Part shown: one piece after another, positions 7,092-9,779 of the stretch | Layout of the letters: each line of letters starts with the position of its first letter | Position numbering within the stretch: position 1 is the first letter of the stretch | Source: an uncultured Lachnospiraceae bacterium | GTDB taxonomy: Bacteria > Bacillota > Clostridia > Lachnospirales > Lachnospiraceae | Length of the DNA stretch: 9,779 nucleotides | Direction of reading: 5' to 3' | NCBI GenBank assembly: GCA_934294885.1 | Contig: CAKRAK010000039.1 | Span: 1 to 9,779 of the forward strand | The notes under the pieces: generated by a model | What the model was told of the DNA's origin: nothing | Seen by the model: only the letters and a program-made list of their open reading frames with translations | Databases searched by the model: none | Translations under genes and position numbers: made by a program

Positions 7092-7919
7092 TTAATATAA
7101 TTTTTCCAATACATCATCACTGATGGCATATTCATGCTCTTTTGCCGGGAAGCTTCCATCCTTCACTGCCACATCATATGCTTTAAATGCATCCTTCATA
7201 ATGGTTCCAATATCTGCAAACCTTCTTACAAACTTCGGTGTAAAATCACTGAACATACCAAGCATATCCTGATATACCAATACCTGACCGTCACATACGT
7301 TACCGGCACCGATTCCGATGGTTGGAATGTGAACAGCTTTCGTAACCAGCTCCGCTACCTTAGTCGGAACACACTCTAAAACAACTGCAAATGCACCGGC
7401 ATTCTCAACTGCCTTTGCATCCTCAATTAACTTCTTAGCCGCTGCCTCTGTCTTACCCTGTACCTTAAATCCACCAAAAGCATTGATTGACTGTGGTGTC
7501 AATCCTAAATGTGCACATACCGGAATCCCTGCATCCACGATGGCTTTAATCTGAGGACAAACCTCAATTCCACCTTCTAATTTCACAGCTCCCGCACGGC
7601 CTTCTTTCATCAACCGTCCTGCATTCACCACTGCATCATACACAGAAGTCTGATAACTCATAAAGGGCATATCACATATAACCAATGCATTCTTTGCACC
7701 TCTTGCAACTGCCGCACTGTGATGAATCATATCCTCCATGGTCACAGAAATGGTATCCTCATATCCGAGAATCACATTTCCCAAAGAATCCCCGATCAAA
7801 ATGGAATTAATACCGGCTTCATCGATTAACTTTGCCGTTGAATAATCATACGCCGTTAACATCGTTAACTTTGTTCCGTCTTCCTTTGCTTTTTTAAATG
7901 TTGTAACTGTATTTTTCAT
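7092..7919 (-). CDS. panB: 3-methyl-2-oxobutanoate hydroxymethyltransferase
   Basis: First committed step of pantothenate synthesis: transfers a one-carbon unit from 5,10-methylenetetrahydrofolate to 2-oxoisovalerate to give ketopantoate. The 275-residue protein has the magnesium ligands D44 in GDSLG and D83 in CDMPF, substrate lysine K113 in AVKLEGG, catalytic E182 in VLECVP, and the barrel-closing GIGAG (202-206). Early TAYDYSTA is also typical. A longer frame starts with TTG at 7946, overlapping the stop of the preceding gene, but AGGAGG sits five bases before the ATG at 7919 and the protein alignment begins there, so I chose 7919. It follows the DUF2520 gene by 23 bases and precedes panC by 17, a tight operon. 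Confidence 0.97.
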   Translation of the reverse strand: MKNTVTTFKKAKEDGTKLTMLTAYDYSTAKLIDEAGINSILIGDSLGNVILGYEDTISVTMEDMIHHSAAVARGAKNALVICDMPFMSYQTSVYDAVVNAGRLMKEGRAGAVKLEGGIEVCPQIKAIVDAGIPVCAHLGLTPQSINAFGGFKVQGKTEAAAKKLIEDAKAVENAGAFAVVLECVPTKVAELVTKAVHIPTIGIGAGNVCDGQVLVYQDMLGMFSDFTPKFVRRFADIGTIMKDAFKAYDVAVKDGSFPAKEHEYAISDDVLEKLY

Positions 7920-7924
7920 GTCTG

Positions 7925-7930
7925 CCTCCT
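7925..7930 (-). promoter_or_regulatory. Ribosome binding site fixing the panB start
   Basis: AGGAGG on the minus strand, five bases before the ATG at 7919. It favours this start over the TTG at 7946, which would add nine residues with no similarity to the family and overlap the stop codon of the gene before it. Confidence 0.85.
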
Positions 7931-7942
7931 GTAATTGAATTT

Positions 7943-8800
7943 TCAATCTTCATCCATTTGCTTTTCTAACTCCGAATAATCCTTATCCGAATTTTTTAAT
8001 TTTGATATCTGAAGCAGCCGCTTTCCGCAAGCCTGATAAAGCTCTTTTTCGCTCTCTGTCAGTACGTCCAAATGTTTTTTTACGGTTTCCGTATCTCCCC
8101 GTTCAACCGGTCCGGTAAGCGCCGATACGGTTCCGTTTTGAATCACATTTGCAATATTATTTTTCACCAGAACACGACTGAAGCTTCGTGCCTCATCTTC
8201 GGAAAAGCCGCATCTTTTTAAAAGTTCATAACCCATATCCAACACTGCAATTACCTGATTACTTAACACACTTGCAGCAGCATGATACAATGGCTTAACC
8301 TCTTTTTTGATTGTAATCGCTGCATTCCCGGTTGCTTCAAATAACGTCTGCCATTTGGCAACAGCATATGCATGACCCTCTAACGTAAAGCTTACTTCAT
8401 TTAGTTGTTCATATACGGATTCTTTGTCGCTGAATGCGACCATTGGATGAATAGATATACCATACGCACCATAGCTATCTATCCCTGAAAATACATCGGA
8501 TGATAAGGAGCCACTTAAATGACAAATTATCTTGCCTTTAATCTTATCCTTTGGAATCGTATCCCATGTGTCCTTTATCGCTCCATCCGGAGTCGAGAGA
8601 ATAATGGAATCACTTGAATCAATTACGTCTTCTATCGTCTCAAAGAACATAGAATCCGTAAAATCTGATGCCCATCTGGCATCATCTGCTAATAAACTGT
8701 AGTAACCGGTTATTCGGATATCTGCCTGATCTTGTTTGGTAGTAAGATACTTCCCAAGTCCACAGCCAGCCCTGCCGGCACCAATAAAACCTATTTTCAT
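7943..8800 (-). CDS. panG: Rossmann-fold / DUF2520 reductase, probable ketopantoate reductase (PanG-like)
   Basis: Likely reduces ketopantoate to pantoate with NAD(P)H, the step normally done by PanE. The 285-residue protein opens with a dinucleotide-binding strand and loop, MKIGFIGAGRAG (GxGxxG at residues 7-12), continues with STPDGAI (69-75), HLSGSLSSD (94-102) and SIHPM (116-120), then a helical DUF2520 domain with KPLYHAAASVLSN (169-181) and LTGPVERGD (228-236). A DUF2520-type enzyme was reported as the alternative ketopantoate reductase PanG in Francisella; assignment here rests on fold and position directly before panB, with panE absent from the window. The start at 8800 is preceded by GAGGTGAT at close spacing, better than the longer frame from 8830. 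Other DUF2520 proteins may have other substrates, so function is inferred. Confidence 0.78.
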   Translation of the reverse strand: MKIGFIGAGRAGCGLGKYLTTKQDQADIRITGYYSLLADDARWASDFTDSMFFETIEDVIDSSDSIILSTPDGAIKDTWDTIPKDKIKGKIICHLSGSLSSDVFSGIDSYGAYGISIHPMVAFSDKESVYEQLNEVSFTLEGHAYAVAKWQTLFEATGNAAITIKKEVKPLYHAAASVLSNQVIAVLDMGYELLKRCGFSEDEARSFSRVLVKNNIANVIQNGTVSALTGPVERGDTETVKKHLDVLTESEKELYQACGKRLLQISKLKNSDKDYSELEKQMDED

Positions 8801-8803
8801 GTC

Positions 8804-8812
8804 ATCACCTCT
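8804..8812 (-). promoter_or_regulatory. Ribosome binding site fixing the panG start
   Basis: The minus strand reads AGAGGTGAT, sharing GAGGTGAT with the complement of the 16S rRNA 3' end, with AGGTG five bases before the ATG at 8800. It lies inside the longer frame from 8830 and places the Rossmann strand at the very N-terminus, as expected. Confidence 0.8.
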
Positions 8813-8874
8813 TATCTTCCGTGACAACACTCACCATTCGATGCAGTTTCTGTTAAGAATACCGCTCGAAGTGT

Positions 8875-8903
8875 AATGTACCATTTCTGCCAAAGAAATG
8901 CAA
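8875..8903 (-). promoter_or_regulatory. Possible promoter of the panG-panB-panC-panD operon
   Basis: The minus strand shows TTGCAT (8903-8898), a 17-base spacer ending in TGG, and TACATT (8880-8875), an extended -10 arrangement. The -35 abuts the stop codon of the YhfC-like gene (TAA ending at 8904), and the leader to panG would be about 65 bases. Both hexamers are imperfect, and read-through from the upstream gene remains possible because no terminator is seen. Confidence 0.4.
8882..8900. repeat. Perfect 7-base inverted repeat inside the pan promoter region
   Basis: Plus strand CATTTCT, five-base spacer GCCAA, then AGAAATG: a perfect dyad. It fills the spacer between the proposed -35 and -10 boxes and overlaps the -35 edge, as an operator for a dimeric repressor would. 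Neither strand has a T-run after it, so it is not a terminator. Confidence 0.45.
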
Positions 8904-9716
8904 TTATTCCTTACGATTTTCTTTTTTATTTTGCGTCTTTTTTTCAATACAATCTTTTCCCAGTAATGGACAAATACTCCATAGTACGATACATGCCGTA
9001 ACAGCCGCTGCCGTAAGAAATACATAGACAATAATCAATGCTGTCGTCCTGCTGTATATTTCCAAAAACTGAGTCGTAGAAAAGGCTATAAAAAATGCCG
9101 GCAAAAATCCCAAAAGGGTTCCGCAAAAGCCTGTTACAGCCGTTCCCAAAAAGCTATGCTTTTTCTGGACAAAATAAGCAAGCGCCATAAGAAGTGCCAA
9201 TTCAACGACAAAAATCAACAGCCGTTCATAAGCAGACAGGAAAAGCTCTGTCACACCGGTTGATAAATCCCCTTCTTCTCCCTTTATCATATATACAATG
9301 GTATAAATACTTCGGATTCCCGCAAGCATCACTGCCTCTGTCATACAATATCCAAATCCAAAGAAAAGAATATTGCGGGCACTGTATTTTCTCTTTCTGA
9401 TAAATCGAAAGAAAATATCACTGATGCCATACAAAAATACACTACCCACCAATGCCACCAAAAACAAATTCAACATATAATGATTGGTTGAAAATGCATT
9501 CATATCAATTCCGGTTATTCTCTTGTTATTATATAACCACTGTAATCCCTTTTCCTTGATTCCCCACTGCATCAAAAGATAAATCACCGCACCACAAAGC
9601 AAGTAACTCAACTGCCTTATTCTACTGTTTTTCTCCTTTACCAGTAAAATGATAATCCCTATAAGAGGTATCACAATACTTGCCAATATAACCGTACCTA
9701 ACGCAAAATATTCCAT
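8904..9716 (-). CDS. YhfC-family intramembrane glutamic-protease-like membrane protein, probably lacking family histidines
   Basis: Integral membrane protein of 270 residues with about seven or eight hydrophobic helices and a charged C-terminal tail (KKTQNKKENRKE). I place it in the YhfC group, distant relatives of CAAX/PrsW intramembrane proteases, from GFGYCMTEAVMLAG (residues 120-133) with the conserved glutamate E127, and YERLLIFVVELALLMALAYF (163-182), which aligns with the family's ER-containing helix. In the members I recall, a histidine follows that ER pair by seven residues and another lies in a later helix. Here the first is E172 and the second helix (TGFCGTLLGFLPAF) has none, so catalysis may be lost. 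The ATG is preceded by AAGGAG with seven bases between. It precedes panG by about 100 bases; a role in pantothenate metabolism is not implied. Family placement is moderately sure. Confidence 0.7.
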   Translation of the reverse strand: MEYFALGTVILASIVIPLIGIIILLVKEKNSRIRQLSYLLCGAVIYLLMQWGIKEKGLQWLYNNKRITGIDMNAFSTNHYMLNLFLVALVGSVFLYGISDIFFRFIRKRKYSARNILFFGFGYCMTEAVMLAGIRSIYTIVYMIKGEEGDLSTGVTELFLSAYERLLIFVVELALLMALAYFVQKKHSFLGTAVTGFCGTLLGFLPAFFIAFSTTQFLEIYSRTTALIIVYVFLTAAAVTACIVLWSICPLLGKDCIEKKTQNKKENRKE

Positions 9717-9746
9717 TTGCTTTCTCCTTTTCCTATCCTGTCATAC

Positions 9747-9770
9747 ACGGAGGATTGCGAAACCCTCCGT
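9747..9770. other. Stem-loop upstream of the YhfC-like gene
   Basis: Plus strand ACGGAGG, ten-base loop, CCTCCGT: a perfect 7-base-pair stem. Neither strand has a T-run directly after it, so it is not a standard terminator. On the minus strand it would lie about 30 bases before the start codon's ribosome binding site. The window ends nine bases further on, so any larger structure is cut off. Confidence 0.5.
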
Positions 9771-9779
9771 AACCTTGGT

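Noticed and set aside
7920..7946. N-terminal extension of panB from a TTG start
   Set aside because: It contains the AGGAGG that serves the internal ATG, overlaps the previous stop codon and adds residues absent from the family.
668..8800. Frequent recurrence of CCGGCA and GCCGG words across the window
   Set aside because: They fall inside reading frames in many phases and match preferred codons (GCC, GGC, CCG); no spacing pattern suggests a repeat array or binding sites.
8831..9031. Minus-strand 66-codon frame across the end of the YhfC-like gene and the gap before panG
   Set aside because: It overlaps the real gene in another frame, has low-complexity basic residues and lacks a ribosome binding site.
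1..9779. Search for CRISPR arrays, tRNA genes, insertion sequences, prophage genes or riboswitches
   Set aside because: No regularly spaced repeats, cloverleaf, transposase, integrase or recognised aptamer was seen; gaps between genes are short and explained by promoters and one terminator.

Overview
The window is a gene-dense, moderately AT-rich stretch of a bacterial chromosome with every gene on the minus strand. Strong Shine-Dalgarno sites (AGGAGG, AAGGAG, GAGGTGAT), sigma-A-like promoters including extended -10 boxes, short intergenic gaps and the protein flavour suggest a low-to-mid GC anaerobic Firmicute. A Lachnospiraceae-type gut clostridium is the best guess. This is inferred from style and gene content, because no rRNA or other marker gene is present. 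No tRNA, rRNA, CRISPR array, insertion sequence or prophage gene was seen. No gap between genes exceeds about 170 bases.

In transcription order (right to left): an intramembrane-protease-like YhfC-family membrane protein (9716-8904) lacks the family histidines as I recall them. A four-gene pantothenate operon follows: a DUF2520/Rossmann reductase that probably acts as ketopantoate reductase (panG, 8800-7943), panB (7919-7092), panC (7074-6232) and panD (6130-5735). After a 167-base regulatory gap comes coaBC (5567-4380), which acts two steps further on in coenzyme A synthesis. It heads a second run of small housekeeping genes: a Cof-type HAD phosphatase (4316-3507), acylphosphatase (3426-3157), a DUF1294 membrane protein (3043-2756) and a CinA C-terminal-domain protein (2691-2185). 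A clear intrinsic terminator (2180-2151) ends this run. Then uraA, a uracil permease with its own promoter (2062-668), and a two-helix membrane protein cut by the window edge (614-1) with an extended -10 promoter.

Metabolically, PanB makes ketopantoate from 2-oxoisovalerate, the DUF2520 enzyme would reduce it to pantoate, PanD makes beta-alanine from aspartate and PanC joins the two into pantothenate. After phosphorylation by a kinase not encoded here, CoaBC adds cysteine and decarboxylates the product to 4'-phosphopantetheine. The absence of classical panE and the DUF2520 gene in its place is the main functional inference.

Four start codons were moved downstream from the longest reading frame (uraA, panD, panB, panG), because a strong ribosome binding site sits directly before the internal ATG. 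For panD the corrected start also restores the residue numbering of the E. coli enzyme.

I see no convincing evidence for a wholly new system. The items most worth a second look are the DUF2520 reductase, an 18-base inverted repeat flanking the coaBC promoter, a perfect dyad inside the likely pan operon promoter, and the YhfC-like protein without its usual histidines.
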